DNA from: Ancylomarina subtilis
GTDB taxonomy: Bacteria > Bacteroidota > Bacteroidia > Bacteroidales > Marinifilaceae
Direction: 5' to 3'
DNA: 64,000 nucleotides
Assembly (NCBI RefSeq): GCF_004217115.1
Contig: NZ_SHKN01000001.1
Location: forward strand, 62,001-126,000
Position numbers and translations under genes: made by a program. Shown in pieces: positions 17,691 through 27,219 of this stretch; positions within the stretch are counted from its first letter, which is position 1, and the number at the start of each line of letters is the position of its first letter. The notes under the pieces were generated by a model. That model searched no databases. It saw only the letters and a program-made list of their open reading frames with translations, and was not told the origin of the DNA.

Positions 17691-19262
17691 TTAATCTTCT
17701 TTTTTGACGACTTGTTGCATGTTAGCATTAATTCTTTTCAATGCTTGCTGTATACTTTCTTCGGGTTCAATATAATTTTGACTTCCCCAAAATCCGGCAT
17801 CATAAGGCAGTCTGGTTTTGGACATTACCGTTCTAGGTCGTAAGCGTTCTTTGTATTTGAATCGTTCAGTATTGATCGTATCCACTTGAGTTACCGCCAT
17901 CTCGAAGCACGTTTCGAAAGTTTTGGAAAAGAACTTACGTTTATGTTTTACCTTAAATTTCAGATTTCCTTTTGTGTGATTGAGATAATATTTTCCATTA
18001 ATATTTTTATAAGAAACGACATATTCAATTCTTAGTGGTCTGACTTTAGTCTTGGATGATTTTTGTGCAATAAACTGATTTTTAGTTTCATTAATCCTTT
18101 TTAGCGGGTATGAGAATTCGGCTCTGATAATAGATAAACTGCGGGTGTCTAAGTAGATCGTTCCCTCAAATAGTAACTCTTTTAGGTTGGGTTTGGGTTG
18201 GAATCGAATAATATACACCGGATGATCGTTAAACGAACTTATACCATCCATCTGAAAATAATAAAAGTCTAAACTTTCGGGTGTGAGAAAATCAATTTTA
18301 TTCTTTACAATATCAAGTTGTAAACAGCCTTCGACACCGCCTTTTAGACGTAGCGATACGGTATCTAATCGATTTGAGTCATAAATTTTTCTCGATTGGA
18401 AAACCTTTGCCATATCAACTCGGTTACCTGATTGATAAGATGATTTATAAATATCAAGAATGGATTCCAGATAGATCATGTAGTTTTTATTCTTACTGAC
18501 AGATTCCCTGTAAAATGCTGTTAAAAGGCTTGACTTTTTGGGATAATTCTGCCCGAAATTATTAATGGCAGATTTAAGTAAAGCAAGTGGGGCGGTATTT
18601 CGGATAACGACTTCTTGTAATGAAATATAGTCTTCCTGAAGTTCAACTGTAATTTCATCGCTGCTTATTTGAGCTAAAGGAATTTCTGTGTTTTTAAAAC
18701 CGATAAAAGAGATGGCGAGGGTATCGTTAAAATGTTCAGCTTGTATATTTAGTAGAAACTCCCCATCAATATTACTGATTGTTCCAACAGTTTTGCCTCG
18801 CAAACCAATATTTGCATAGGCCAGGGCTTTTTTGTTTTTTTTATTAATAATCCGTCCCGATATCTTTTTTGTTTTCAATTGAGGTCTTAAAACCTTCTGG
18901 GCTATGTTTTCTTTTAAGCTTGCAGGAACGATGATGATTTGTTTGTTTATCAGTTGAAAATTTAGGGTTGTATCGGGGATAATTTGTCTTAATACAAGTT
19001 TTAGGATTTGATCTTCAGCAACAAGATTAACCCGTGGTTTTCCTATTAGAATACTGGCATCGTAGGTGAAATAGGTATTGGTTTTTTTTGCAATGGAATC
19101 TAATGCGTTTTCAAGACTTAAATCAATTAGATTGATCGATATTTTTTGGTTGAGCCCCTTGTTTTGGCTTAAGCTGACCATACTAATCAGTAATAGGCAA
19201 AAGATCATTAATGAGCTTTTTGTCTGTATTTTAATGATTGTATGGGCGATTTGCTTAAACAT
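17691..19262 (-). CDS. STN-domain protein with carboxypeptidase-regulatory-like domain, no TonB barrel
   Basis: A 523-residue exported protein. Signal peptide (about residues 10-33), an STN (secretin/TonB short N-terminal) domain at about 40-115 (DLSLENALDSIAKKTNTYF), a CarboxypepD_reg-like beta-sandwich at about 130-215 (ISGRIINKKNKKALAYANIG), then a roughly 300-residue region starting AFYRESVSKNKNYM. It has no TonB plug or beta-barrel. It follows the FecR gene, the usual place of a TonB receptor with an STN domain. The C-terminal region is paralogous to the protein at 21126-22430. Inferred role: signal-sensing partner of FecR. Confidence 0.8.
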   Translation of the reverse strand: MFKQIAHTIIKIQTKSSLMIFCLLLISMVSLSQNKGLNQKISINLIDLSLENALDSIAKKTNTYFTYDASILIGKPRVNLVAEDQILKLVLRQIIPDTTLNFQLINKQIIIVPASLKENIAQKVLRPQLKTKKISGRIINKKNKKALAYANIGLRGKTVGTISNIDGEFLLNIQAEHFNDTLAISFIGFKNTEIPLAQISSDEITVELQEDYISLQEVVIRNTAPLALLKSAINNFGQNYPKKSSLLTAFYRESVSKNKNYMIYLESILDIYKSSYQSGNRVDMAKVFQSRKIYDSNRLDTVSLRLKGGVEGCLQLDIVKNKIDFLTPESLDFYYFQMDGISSFNDHPVYIIRFQPKPNLKELLFEGTIYLDTRSLSIIRAEFSYPLKRINETKNQFIAQKSSKTKVRPLRIEYVVSYKNINGKYYLNHTKGNLKFKVKHKRKFFSKTFETCFEMAVTQVDTINTERFKYKERLRPRTVMSKTRLPYDAGFWGSQNYIEPEESIQQALKRINANMQQVVKKED

Positions 19263-19346
19263 GTATTCGTTTTTAATGAGAGGATAGGTTGAGTTCTATT
19301 CTACTTGGTTTATCTTACCAAGTAGAATATTTGTTGAAAGGCTAAA

Positions 19347-20357
19347 TTAATTCGCTTTTTTAATCAAAATTATCTTGCCTTGTTTTTCGTAAACCAGGTT
19401 GAATGGGCTACACATATAGTTTAGAATATTATCCAAAGGTTCGTGATCGAATGTTGAATTCAGGGCTAGGTTTTCAAGCTCAGCTTCCTGAAAACGAATC
19501 TGTACTTGATAGGTTCTGCCCAAAACTCTGGCAACCTCATGAAGTTTTGTATCTCTAAAGATTATTTGGCGAGTTTTCCATGATAAATAGTTATCATCCC
19601 GAGTAACTGTTTTTTCAAGTTTAGATTCTTGCAAACTTGCAAAGTCACCAGGAATTAAAATAAGTTTATTACTTGGTTTGTTTATCGATGAAAACTGCAC
19701 CTTTCCTGTTTTAACAAGCACCTCAACTTTATTATTAGTTGCAGCATTAATATTAAAAGAAGTTCCTAAAACTTTAACTTCGGCATCTTGAGCTTTAATA
19801 ACAAATGGCTTATTCGGATTTTTAGCAATATCGAAAAATGCTTCTCCAATTAATTCAACCCGACGTTCGTTAGCCTTGAATTTTTTTGGATAAATCAGTT
19901 TTGAATTTGAGTTAAGAGTAATTACAGATCCATCTTCAAGCGTAATGCTCTTGTTGGTTTCATTTAATTCGCAAACAAATGTTTTGTTTGGATACAAATG
20001 CGTGTAGGTAGTTTGGGCTAAAAGTCCAATACCAAACAGGATTATGATTGAGGCAGCAACTCTCATAAAAGTTTTGAATGGAGAAGGTCTGTAAATTGAA
20101 AGCTTTGTGTTTGTAATTTTTTTGCGGACAATTTTCTTTTTGACATTCATCCATGCATTTTCCGAGTCAAAAGCTTCTTCAGCAAAATATAGGTCAGCAT
20201 GTTTCAAATCCTTTCCAGAAGCTTTTATTGCTTCAGCATAGCCAGGATTTACCGCCATCTCCGCTTCGAAAACCTCTTGTTCCGATTCTGTCATTTCGCC
20301 ACTTAAATATTTCGAAATGATTTCCCAATCCAGTGTATGTGAAAATTTTTTAGTCAT
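19347..20357 (-). CDS. FecR family anti-sigma factor
   Basis: A 336-residue inner-membrane anti-sigma regulator. The N-terminal cytoplasmic part (about 1-85) binds the sigma factor. One membrane helix follows near residues 95-115 (RVAASIIILFGIGLLAQ). The periplasmic FecR domain contains LEDGSVITLNSNSKL and GEAFFDIAKNPNKPFVI, and a DUF4974-like C-terminal domain closes the protein. It lies between the sigma gene (82 bases upstream) and the STN-domain gene (84 bases downstream), the standard sigma-FecR order. Confidence 0.94.
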   Translation of the reverse strand: MTKKFSHTLDWEIISKYLSGEMTESEQEVFEAEMAVNPGYAEAIKASGKDLKHADLYFAEEAFDSENAWMNVKKKIVRKKITNTKLSIYRPSPFKTFMRVAASIIILFGIGLLAQTTYTHLYPNKTFVCELNETNKSITLEDGSVITLNSNSKLIYPKKFKANERRVELIGEAFFDIAKNPNKPFVIKAQDAEVKVLGTSFNINAATNNKVEVLVKTGKVQFSSINKPSNKLILIPGDFASLQESKLEKTVTRDDNYLSWKTRQIIFRDTKLHEVARVLGRTYQVQIRFQEAELENLALNSTFDHEPLDNILNYMCSPFNLVYEKQGKIILIKKAN

Positions 20358-20439
20358 TCTGTTTGTTTTTGGCAGCTATTGAAAGTTTAGCTGCAGCAAT
20401 AGTCTTGTTAATTGTTTTTCTTTGGTATTATAGTTTTAC

Positions 20440-20988
20440 TTAAAAGAAGCATATGTAATCTTTCAAATTATGCCGAAATGCCTTTAGGGCTTTCCCCATA
20501 TTGGCTTCGACTGTTTTTATCGAAATGGAGAGCTTTTGAGCAATTTCCTGATACTTTAAACCTTCAAATCGACTCATCTTAAAAATGGTTTCACAGCGTT
20601 GAGGAAGTGATGAAAGAGTCTGTTGTACAATTTTGTTTATCTCTTTTTCTTCAAGTTTATTTGTTGAAGACTCGTTTTCGTTATATTGATATTTAAGATA
20701 TTCCTTGTATTTGTTATGGCTGCCCATTTTTCTTAAAACCTGCAGGGCATTGTGATAGGTAGATCGATATAAATAAGCTTTTATTGATGTGTGAATATTC
20801 AGATCTTTTCTGTTTTCCCAAATCTGACAAAAGAGGTTCTGAACAATTTCTTCAGCTAGATCTTTTGTTTTGACAAAGCGAAGGGCATAAAGACATAATT
20901 GCGGGTAAAATTCTTTGAAAACTCGTTCAAATTCCTTTAAGTTGCCTTCTCGTATTTGTTTTGTAATATTATGATTGTCCTCGAACAT
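20440..20988 (-). CDS. ECF sigma factor (FecI-like), partner of the adjacent FecR
   Basis: A 182-residue RNA polymerase sigma factor with region 2 (FEDNHNITKQIREGNLKEFE to QNLFCQIWENRKDL) and region 4 (SLPQRCETIFKMSRFEGLKY then SISIKTVEANMGKAL), the Bacteroidota FecI-type layout. It is followed by a FecR anti-sigma and an STN protein, so it should direct a small regulon in response to an outer-membrane signal. A hairpin separates it from the upstream paralogue gene. Confidence 0.94.
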   Translation of the reverse strand: MFEDNHNITKQIREGNLKEFERVFKEFYPQLCLYALRFVKTKDLAEEIVQNLFCQIWENRKDLNIHTSIKAYLYRSTYHNALQVLRKMGSHNKYKEYLKYQYNENESSTNKLEEKEINKIVQQTLSSLPQRCETIFKMSRFEGLKYQEIAQKLSISIKTVEANMGKALKAFRHNLKDYICFF

Positions 20989-21074
20989 TCTTTCGTTTTC
21001 GTTTATTTTTAATGTTTAATTAAAAATAGGTCTTTTTTTCTAGTCTCGTTGTAAGTAATGAAATTTAGTTTTAA

Positions 21075-21108
21075 AATATCCCGGAGTGAGAACTCCAGGA
21101 TATTTTTT
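21075..21108. terminator. hairpin between the CarboxypepD_reg-like gene and the sigma gene
   Basis: A 13-base stem with one mismatch (21075-21087 with 21092-21104) and a GAGA loop. The plus-strand side has six T residues. On the minus strand, where the genes lie, the hairpin is followed by TTTTAAAA, a weaker but plausible terminator after the gene at 21126. Confidence 0.65.
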
Positions 21109-21125
21109 GATTAGTAGGTTACTTT

Positions 21126-22430
21126 TTATTTCCCTTGTCTTCTTAATTTACGAATGGCAGCTTCAATTGACTGATCTGGTTCAATGGTATTAGATGCTCC
21201 CCAGAAGTCTTTATCGCTGAAGTTTCCAATTTCATCTGTCATTACTTGATTGGGTCTGAATCGATCTTTTGCTTTGAATCTTTCAGAGGCAACATCGCTT
21301 CGGTCTGTAATTGCCATTTCAGTCATTACTGAAAATTTGGAGTTGAACAGTTTACGTTTCCAGTTGCATTTGAATTTGATCTCTCCACGAGCATAAGAGA
21401 AATACCATTTGCCGTCTTTCTCCTGATAGTTTACAATATAGTCAGCCGAAAGAGGTGTTACTTGTGCTCCAGCTGGTTTTTTGCGAATAAACATCTGTCT
21501 GACTTCTGATTCGTTTTTCATATTTAAGCTAAATCTAGCACTACTCAATGCGAGTTTGTTTGCATCAATATAAAACAGGCCGTAATACAATGGTAAGTCA
21601 ATACCTTCTTTTTGCTTAAATTCGATAACATAATGGATTTTGTCATTAAGTTTTGTGATGTTTTTAAAGGTGTAATCGTAATTCTTAATAAAATCTCCCG
21701 AAAGCAAGTTGTATGGGTTTTTAATAATATCAAGTAGCAGTGTTGTGTTTGGTCCGCCTTGTAATTTAAACAATAAGGTATCCATTTTTTTCACATCCTG
21801 ACTCTTACGTCCTTTGTAAATTTGAACCTGATCGTCTCGCATTTGTCTGTAGCCTGCCTTATTAATGTTCACAACGGCTTCAGATAATGCAATATAAGTT
21901 CTGTTCTTCTTAATGGTTTCCCTGTAGAAACCTTTCATCATATTAGGATTGAGCGCGTAGTTCTCAGCAACCCTGTTAAGAATGCTTCGTACCAGGAATA
22001 ATGGATCGTGAGGGTAAATATTGATTTCACCAAGGGGTATGATTGCGGATTCCATTTCAAGGACGTTTTTTCTTGGTTTTAATGAAGCAATTGTAAATTC
22101 CTTGTTTTTATATCCAATATGGGATACTGTCAGTGTTTTTGCATCTGAATCTTTAGCAATCTTTAAAAGAAATTCACCGTCGCTATTTGTCACAGTTGCA
22201 ACATTGGAGCCGTTTACAGTAATGTTGGCAAAGATCAGAACCTCACCTGTTTCTTTGTTTTTAATTTTTCCCTTGTAAACATCGTACTTGAGCGTGTCGA
22301 TGACTTGTTGCGTTTTAGCTTTCTTTTTCTTTTTGAAATTGAAGCTTTCAGCTCCCATTACTTGGCTAAAAGAAAGGACCAAAATTAATGAAAGCAATAT
22401 CGAAATCTGTTTTCTGAAATTTGTTTTCAT
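21126..22430 (-). CDS. CarboxypepD_reg-like surface protein, paralogue of the STN-domain protein
   Basis: A 434-residue exported protein: signal peptide ending near VMGAES, a CarboxypepD_reg-like domain at about 52-140 (YKGKIKNKETGEVLIFANIT), then a roughly 290-residue region starting GFYRETIKKNRTY. This last region is clearly paralogous to the end of the protein at 17691-19262: both share RFKxKxRxRPxxVM and a closing FWGxxNxIEPxxSI pattern. It lacks the STN domain. It sits immediately upstream of the sigma gene but behind a hairpin. It may be a target or an auxiliary sensor of the sigma/FecR system; function otherwise unknown. Confidence 0.8.
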   Translation of the reverse strand: MKTNFRKQISILLSLILVLSFSQVMGAESFNFKKKKKAKTQQVIDTLKYDVYKGKIKNKETGEVLIFANITVNGSNVATVTNSDGEFLLKIAKDSDAKTLTVSHIGYKNKEFTIASLKPRKNVLEMESAIIPLGEINIYPHDPLFLVRSILNRVAENYALNPNMMKGFYRETIKKNRTYIALSEAVVNINKAGYRQMRDDQVQIYKGRKSQDVKKMDTLLFKLQGGPNTTLLLDIIKNPYNLLSGDFIKNYDYTFKNITKLNDKIHYVIEFKQKEGIDLPLYYGLFYIDANKLALSSARFSLNMKNESEVRQMFIRKKPAGAQVTPLSADYIVNYQEKDGKWYFSYARGEIKFKCNWKRKLFNSKFSVMTEMAITDRSDVASERFKAKDRFRPNQVMTDEIGNFSDKDFWGASNTIEPDQSIEAAIRKLRRQGK

Positions 22431-22634
22431 GATCGTATATTTTAAATGTTTAAAACTGTTAGAGTATTATTCTTGAGAAAGATTGGCCTGATCCTTCTGT
22501 CTTTCTACTACTATGATGCATAATCAGGATGATACCCTATCAGAAAACAATAAAATATACATTTTTTTTACGAGATGTGCTTCATCTGTCTGAATGTTAT
22601 GTGTTTGCGGTTTTGTTTTGTCATGTATAAACAG

Positions 22635-22678
22635 AAAGGCCTTATTACTTTTGAGAGTAATAAAGCCTTTGTTTTTTT
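22635..22678. terminator. bidirectional-type terminator hairpin
   Basis: A 15-base stem with one mismatch (22635-22649 with 22656-22670), a 6-base loop and seven T residues on the plus side. It lies past the stop of the HEAT-like gene, whose transcript reads it in the opposite direction with a weaker T tract. No plus-strand gene is nearby. Confidence 0.7.
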
Positions 22679-22698
22679 ATCAGCGATGTTTGTTGATT

Positions 22699-23199
22699 TT
22701 AGTTGGGGGCTTTTTCTTCAGCTTGTTCAATCATATGAAAAGCTTCATGCAACCAGCCCTTACGATCTTCACCAACAGTCGATATTGCATTTTTTAATTT
22801 TCTCATCTCGTTCTCCTTGGATTTAGGATCAAGGTTTTCTTCCATGTTTTCGATTACGGTGAAAGCCTCAAATGCAATTTCGAAATCGCCTTTTATCAAT
22901 AAATCAACAAAAAGGCCAAGGTGATCTGCAAACTTTAAGCTTGATTGCCAACAAAACTCAATTAGCTTTTTTTGAATAGTTTGATATTTTGGATTCTGTA
23001 TAGCCGCAATAATTGGTTCAACGGCTTTGGGATCTTTGATGTCAAAAATAAAAGCATACAGGGCCTTTTCTATTTCAATATGTACAGGAGAAATTAAGTA
23101 GTCCAAAATTGCTGGTAGATCATTAATGCTTCCTTTTGTGCGCAATTTTTCAATGTTTTCTAAAACAAGTTTGTTGTCTTTTAAGTTTAAATCTATCAT
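22699..23199 (-). CDS. small HEAT-repeat-like helical protein
   Basis: A 166-residue, largely alpha-helical cytoplasmic protein. Repeated helical pairs (SINDLPAILDYLISP, DPKAVEPIIAAIQNP, LGLFVDLLIKGDFEIAFEA) resemble HEAT/armadillo-type repeats, suggesting a protein-binding scaffold. No catalytic motif. It follows uvrA on the same strand (87-base gap) and could be co-transcribed, but no functional link is visible. Confidence 0.75.
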   Translation of the reverse strand: MIDLNLKDNKLVLENIEKLRTKGSINDLPAILDYLISPVHIEIEKALYAFIFDIKDPKAVEPIIAAIQNPKYQTIQKKLIEFCWQSSLKFADHLGLFVDLLIKGDFEIAFEAFTVIENMEENLDPKSKENEMRKLKNAISTVGEDRKGWLHEAFHMIEQAEEKAPN

Positions 23200-23286
23200 A
23201 GTGTAATTCTATTATTTACTGTGTTGAAATCGGATGTTTTTACCAATAAAATATGGATTTACCTCAAATTGAGGATCGACATGTTT

Positions 23287-26079
23287 TTATAACTTTTCTT
23301 TTAAAAATGCTCCCGTAAAAGAATCTGATTTATTGATGATATCCTCTGGTATGCCTTCGAAACAAAGGTTTCCTCCATTATTTCCACCATCCGGACCTAA
23401 ATCAATAATCCAGTCAGCGCATTTAATCACCTCCATGTTGTGCTCAATTACAATTAAACTGTGACCTCTGGCAATTAAGGCATTGAAGGCATCCATTAGT
23501 TTGTTGATGTCATGAAAATGAAGTCCTGTTGTCGGTTCGTCAAATATAAACAGACAGGGTTCTGCTTTTTCTTTTGCTAAGAATGAAGCAAGTTTTACCC
23601 TTTGGCTTTCACCGCCACTTAAGGTGCTTGATGCTTGTCCAAGTTTTACGTAGCCTAATCCAACATCAACTAAAGGTTTTAAGCGTTGGGCAATTTTCTT
23701 CTCTGTTTTGCCTGTTGATTCCATGAAAAATTCAGTGGCTTCATTCACGGTCATTTCGAGAATATCATGAATGTTTTTCTCACGGTATCTAACGTCAAGA
23801 ATATCATCTTTGAATCGGCGTCCTTTACAGCTTTCGCATTGCAAATAGACGTCAGCCATAAATTGCATTTCCACTTTGATGATTCCTTCGCCCTGACATT
23901 CATCACATCGACCACCATCGATATTGAATGAGAAATGTGCAGATTTAAAACCGCCATATTTTGATGCTTGTTGATCTGCATATAATTTTCGGATCTCATC
24001 GTAAGCCTTCAGGTAAGTCACCGGATTGGATCGGGATGATTTTCCAATGGGATTTTGATCTACAAATTCCACATTGTTAATCATATGCAAGTCACCCTTT
24101 AAGGCGTCGAAATGGCCACTCTTATCTGAATAACCGCCGTAATGTTTTTTTAGGGCAGGGTATAAGATGGTTTTGATAAGAGATGACTTACCCGAGCCAC
24201 TGACACCGGTAACCAAAGTCATGGTGTTCAGAGGGAATTTAATATCCAGTGATTTCAGGTTGTTTTCACGTGCACCAACAATTTCAACAAAATTATTCCA
24301 CTTTCTTCTGGAAGTTGGCGTTGGAATGCTGCGTGTTTTGGAAATATACTGTGATGTTAAGCTTATATCTGAATTTTTAAGCTCCTCCAGATTTCCCTGG
24401 AATACCAGTTCACCACCTAACCGGCCGGCATAAGGACCAATATCAATAACCTGGTCAGCAGCCATAATGATATCCTCGTCGTGTTCAACTACGACAACCG
24501 TGTTGCCCAAATCGCGTAACTGACGGAGAACCTTTATTAAAAGCTCGGTGTCTTTTGAGTGCAGGCCAATGCTGGGTTCGTCGAGTATATAAAGTGATCC
24601 AACCAAGCTGCTTCCAAGGGATGTTGCAAGGTTTATTCGCTGTGATTCACCACCGGATAAACTGCTTGAAAGTCTGTTTAACGTTAGGTAACCTAAACCA
24701 ACATCAGAAAGGAATTGTAAACGATTTTGAATTTCGATTAAAATACGTTTGGCAACTTTTTCGTCGCTTCCTTCTAGCTTAAGATTGTTGAAGAACTCAT
24801 TGAGTTCTGATATTGGCATTAAAACCAGATCCTGAATGTTTTTACCTGTAATTTTAATGTAGCCAGCTTCTTTTTTTAATCGTGTGCCACGACAATCCGG
24901 ACAGGTTGTTTTGCCTCGATACCGTGATAGCATGACACGATATTGAATTTTGTATTGTTTGGATTCTATATAGGCAAAGAAAGCATGCAGGCCCTTAAAA
25001 TGTCTATTCCCAGTCCAAAGCAATTGTTTTTGTTCTTCGCTAAGTTCGAAGAAGGGTTTGTGAATTGGAAAATCAAATTTGTCAGCAGCAAACACCAATT
25101 CATCTTTCCACTTTCTCATTTTTTCTCCCTTCCAACAGACAACAGCATCTTCGTAAATGCTCAATGTTTTATTGGGAATCACCAGATCTTCATCTATGCC
25201 AATCACTTTACCAAAGCCTTCACATTTAGGACAGGCTCCGATAGGATTATTAAAGCTGAAAGTATGAGTGTGCGGGTCTTCAAATGTTATTCCATCGGCC
25301 TCAAAGCGGTTTGAGAAATTATGGTAGTTCGTCGTTTTAGAATCGGTAATAGAGATTAAACATTCCCCTTTACCTTCGTAAAAGGCAGTTTGTATGGAAT
25401 CAGCCAGTCTGCTTCGGGTGTCTTCTTTCTTATCAACACGAACTCGATCAATAATGATATGAATATCACCTTCTATGGATAATAATTCCTGATCTTCTAA
25501 AACATCAAATATTTTGTGAGCTTTTCCTTCAATTTCAATTCTTGAAAATCCTTGTTTTGACAGAATTTCAAGTTGTTCTTGTCTCGTCCGTTCGGCATTG
25601 GGATGAAGTTCCGCCATAATCATGACAGTGGTATCAGTTTCTTGTGATAGAGAAAAGTTAACCACATCGCTAACGCTATGTCTTTTAACCAGAGTATTTG
25701 AAATAGGGGAGTAGGTTTTTCCCACTCTTGCAAATAAGAGCTTCAGATAGTCGTATATTTCAGTAGACGTTCCTACGGTTGACCTTGGGTTGCGGGTATT
25801 CACTTTTTGCTCAATGGCAATAGCTGGTGGTATCCCTTTAATGAAATCGACTTCGGGTTTATTTATTCGCCCAAGAAACTGACGGGCATAGGCCGACAGG
25901 CTCTCAACATATCGGCGCTGACCTTCAGCATAAAGTGTGTCGAAAGCCAGAGAGGATTTTCCTGAACCGGAAAGCCCTGTGATCACAATAAATTTATTGC
26001 GAGGAATTTTTAAGTCGATATTTTTAAGGTTATGGACTCTTGCTCCCTTTATAGTGATGAATTTATCTTGATGAATCAT
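23287..26079 (-). CDS. uvrA: excinuclease ABC subunit A (UvrA)
   Basis: Nucleotide excision repair damage-recognition ATPase, full length at 930 residues. Two ABC modules are present, each with Walker A ([24 protein letters not shown]) and signature ([18 protein letters not shown]). Zinc modules are intact: [25 protein letters not shown] and CESCKGRRF. The insertion and UvrB-binding regions are normal in length, so this is a standard UvrA. It is divergent from an ECF sigma gene with a shared compact promoter region. Confidence 0.97.
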   Translation of the reverse strand: MIHQDKFITIKGARVHNLKNIDLKIPRNKFIVITGLSGSGKSSLAFDTLYAEGQRRYVESLSAYARQFLGRINKPEVDFIKGIPPAIAIEQKVNTRNPRSTVGTSTEIYDYLKLLFARVGKTYSPISNTLVKRHSVSDVVNFSLSQETDTTVMIMAELHPNAERTRQEQLEILSKQGFSRIEIEGKAHKIFDVLEDQELLSIEGDIHIIIDRVRVDKKEDTRSRLADSIQTAFYEGKGECLISITDSKTTNYHNFSNRFEADGITFEDPHTHTFSFNNPIGACPKCEGFGKVIGIDEDLVIPNKTLSIYEDAVVCWKGEKMRKWKDELVFAADKFDFPIHKPFFELSEEQKQLLWTGNRHFKGLHAFFAYIESKQYKIQYRVMLSRYRGKTTCPDCRGTRLKKEAGYIKITGKNIQDLVLMPISELNEFFNNLKLEGSDEKVAKRILIEIQNRLQFLSDVGLGYLTLNRLSSSLSGGESQRINLATSLGSSLVGSLYILDEPSIGLHSKDTELLIKVLRQLRDLGNTVVVVEHDEDIIMAADQVIDIGPYAGRLGGELVFQGNLEELKNSDISLTSQYISKTRSIPTPTSRRKWNNFVEIVGARENNLKSLDIKFPLNTMTLVTGVSGSGKSSLIKTILYPALKKHYGGYSDKSGHFDALKGDLHMINNVEFVDQNPIGKSSRSNPVTYLKAYDEIRKLYADQQASKYGGFKSAHFSFNIDGGRCDECQGEGIIKVEMQFMADVYLQCESCKGRRFKDDILDVRYREKNIHDILEMTVNEATEFFMESTGKTEKKIAQRLKPLVDVGLGYVKLGQASSTLSGGESQRVKLASFLAKEKAEPCLFIFDEPTTGLHFHDINKLMDAFNALIARGHSLIVIEHNMEVIKCADWIIDLGPDGGNNGGNLCFEGIPEDIINKSDSFTGAFLKEKL

Positions 26080-26118
26080 GTTTGTTCCGTGAAATGCTGA
26101 GCGAAATATAAAATCTTA

Positions 26119-26149
26119 CAAATTTATTTAAGTTCTTACGATTTGCAAA
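26119..26149 (-). promoter_or_regulatory. uvrA promoter (TTTG-N19-TAAATTTG)
   Basis: On the minus strand TTTG (26146-26149) and TAAATTTG (26119-26126) are separated by exactly 19 bases, a full match to the Bacteroidota housekeeping promoter. The -7 box ends about 40 bases before the uvrA ATG. Confidence 0.7.
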
Positions 26150-26172
26150 ACTCTTTAATATTTATAATCTTG
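26142..26172 (+). promoter_or_regulatory. divergent ECF sigma gene promoter (TTTG-N19-TAATCTTG)
   Basis: Plus-strand TTTG (26142-26145) and TAATCTTG (26165-26172, one mismatch to TAnnTTTG) are 19 bases apart. Its -33 box abuts that of uvrA, forming the palindrome TTTGCAAA. The leader would be about 75 bases. Confidence 0.5.
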
Positions 26173-26253
26173 CAGGTGATATAATAATTGACACACTAAA
26201 ACCTACTTCGCTTATAGATCAATCTCTACACAGTATTACTTAAAATATAAAAT

Positions 26254-26853
26254 GTGAAATTGGAGAAGTTTGATTTAAAAAGCGATCAATATTATATTGA
26301 GCGATTTATTTCCGGGGACCAGTCTGGGATAGAAATGCTTATTACTCGCCACAAAGATAGGGTGTACACCTACATTTATTTAATTGTTAAAAATAAAGAT
26401 CTGACTGAAGATATCTTTCAGGATGTATTCATTAAAGTCATTCAATCTTTACGAGCAGGAAAATATCGCGACAACGGTAAGTTTTTGGCTTGGGTTTTTC
26501 GAATTGCCCATAATTTGATTATTGATCATTTTAGGCAAGAAAAAATGAATAAGGTTTATTCAAATGATGATTTTGAGCTGGATCTTTTTAATTCGGATAA
26601 GTTTAGCGATGATAATTGTGAGGATATCATGATTCGATCTCAGGTACATTACGAAGTGAAAGAATTGGTAGATCGTCTTCCTTCGGATCAGAAAGAAGTG
26701 ATTGTTTTGCGTCATTATAAAGGCTTGAGTTTTAAAGAAATTGCTGATGATACCGATGTGAGTATCAACACGGCACTGGGACGTATGCGTTACGCCTTGA
26801 TAAATCTGAGGAAAATGATTGATGAAAATCAACTCAACCTGCAGATGTTCTAG
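26254..26853 (+). CDS. ECF-type RNA polymerase sigma factor
   Basis: A 199-residue sigma-70-family protein. Region 2 covers about residues 10-90 (YYIERFISGDQSGIEMLITR, DIFQDVFIKVIQSL) and region 4 about 135-190 (LVDRLPSDQKEVIVLRHY, DVSINTALGRMRYAL). The start appears to be GTG at 26254; an ATG two bases upstream is out of frame. Unlike the FecI-type gene, no anti-sigma with a membrane helix is adjacent. An 81-residue soluble protein follows. I believe sigma factors of this RpoE-like type are common stand-alone regulators in Bacteroidota (recollection). Confidence 0.93.
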   Translation: MKLEKFDLKSDQYYIERFISGDQSGIEMLITRHKDRVYTYIYLIVKNKDLTEDIFQDVFIKVIQSLRAGKYRDNGKFLAWVFRIAHNLIIDHFRQEKMNKVYSNDDFELDLFNSDKFSDDNCEDIMIRSQVHYEVKELVDRLPSDQKEVIVLRHYKGLSFKEIADDTDVSINTALGRMRYALINLRKMIDENQLNLQMF

Positions 26854-26928
26854 CAGAAGAGATGTTTTGTCAAATTAGATATACTAAAATGGAATTGCTC
26901 GCGTTATAAATGGTATAAACCAATTTGT

Positions 26929-27174
26929 ATGCGAATGAATTCAATTTTTACACTTGTAGGTTGGGCATCAACAATGAGTCATGATGATTTTCTTACTGAA
27001 CTTGAAAGCATCTCTATAGATGACTTGATGGGATCGGGAGATTTAATCAGATATATTGATGATTCACTGATTGAAGCACCAGCTAGTTTGATTAAAAGAA
27101 TTTTACGTTTCTCAGATGCTCATCGAAATGTAAAAACATCTTATGAAGGTCTGAATGATCTGATTTTGAACTAA
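26929..27174 (+). CDS. small acidic protein downstream of the ECF sigma factor
   Basis: An 81-residue protein I do not recognise. It is acidic in its first two thirds (DDFLTELESISIDDLMGSGD) with a more basic helical end (IKRILRFSDAHRNVK) and has no signal peptide, membrane helix or cysteines. It starts 75 bases after the sigma gene and ends just before a strong terminator, so it is probably on the same transcript. Alternative starts exist at residues 3 and 13. Its position invites the idea of a sigma regulator, but that is only inference. Confidence 0.65.
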   Translation: MRMNSIFTLVGWASTMSHDDFLTELESISIDDLMGSGDLIRYIDDSLIEAPASLIKRILRFSDAHRNVKTSYEGLNDLILN

Positions 27175-27205
27175 AAAAAAAGCCAGGTTTAACCTGGCTT
27201 TTTTG
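27172..27205. terminator. bidirectional intrinsic terminator
   Basis: Stem AGCCAGG/CCTGGCT (27181-27187 with 27193-27199), 5-base loop, flanked by an A run on the left and a T run on the right. It can end both the sigma unit (+) and mlaD (-). Confidence 0.9.
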
Positions 27206-27219
27206 TGAATGGTTCTAAT

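Noticed and set aside
17691-19262. Truncated TonB-dependent receptor (pseudogene)
   Set aside because: The region after the CarboxypepD_reg-like domain is not a plug or barrel remnant; it is paralogous along its length to the intact protein at 21126-22430, so it is a distinct architecture.
22575-22826. Plus-strand ORFs over the terminator and the end of the HEAT-like gene
   Set aside because: They run through a strong hairpin terminator and antisense to a better ORF; composition is cysteine- and phenylalanine-rich without a domain.
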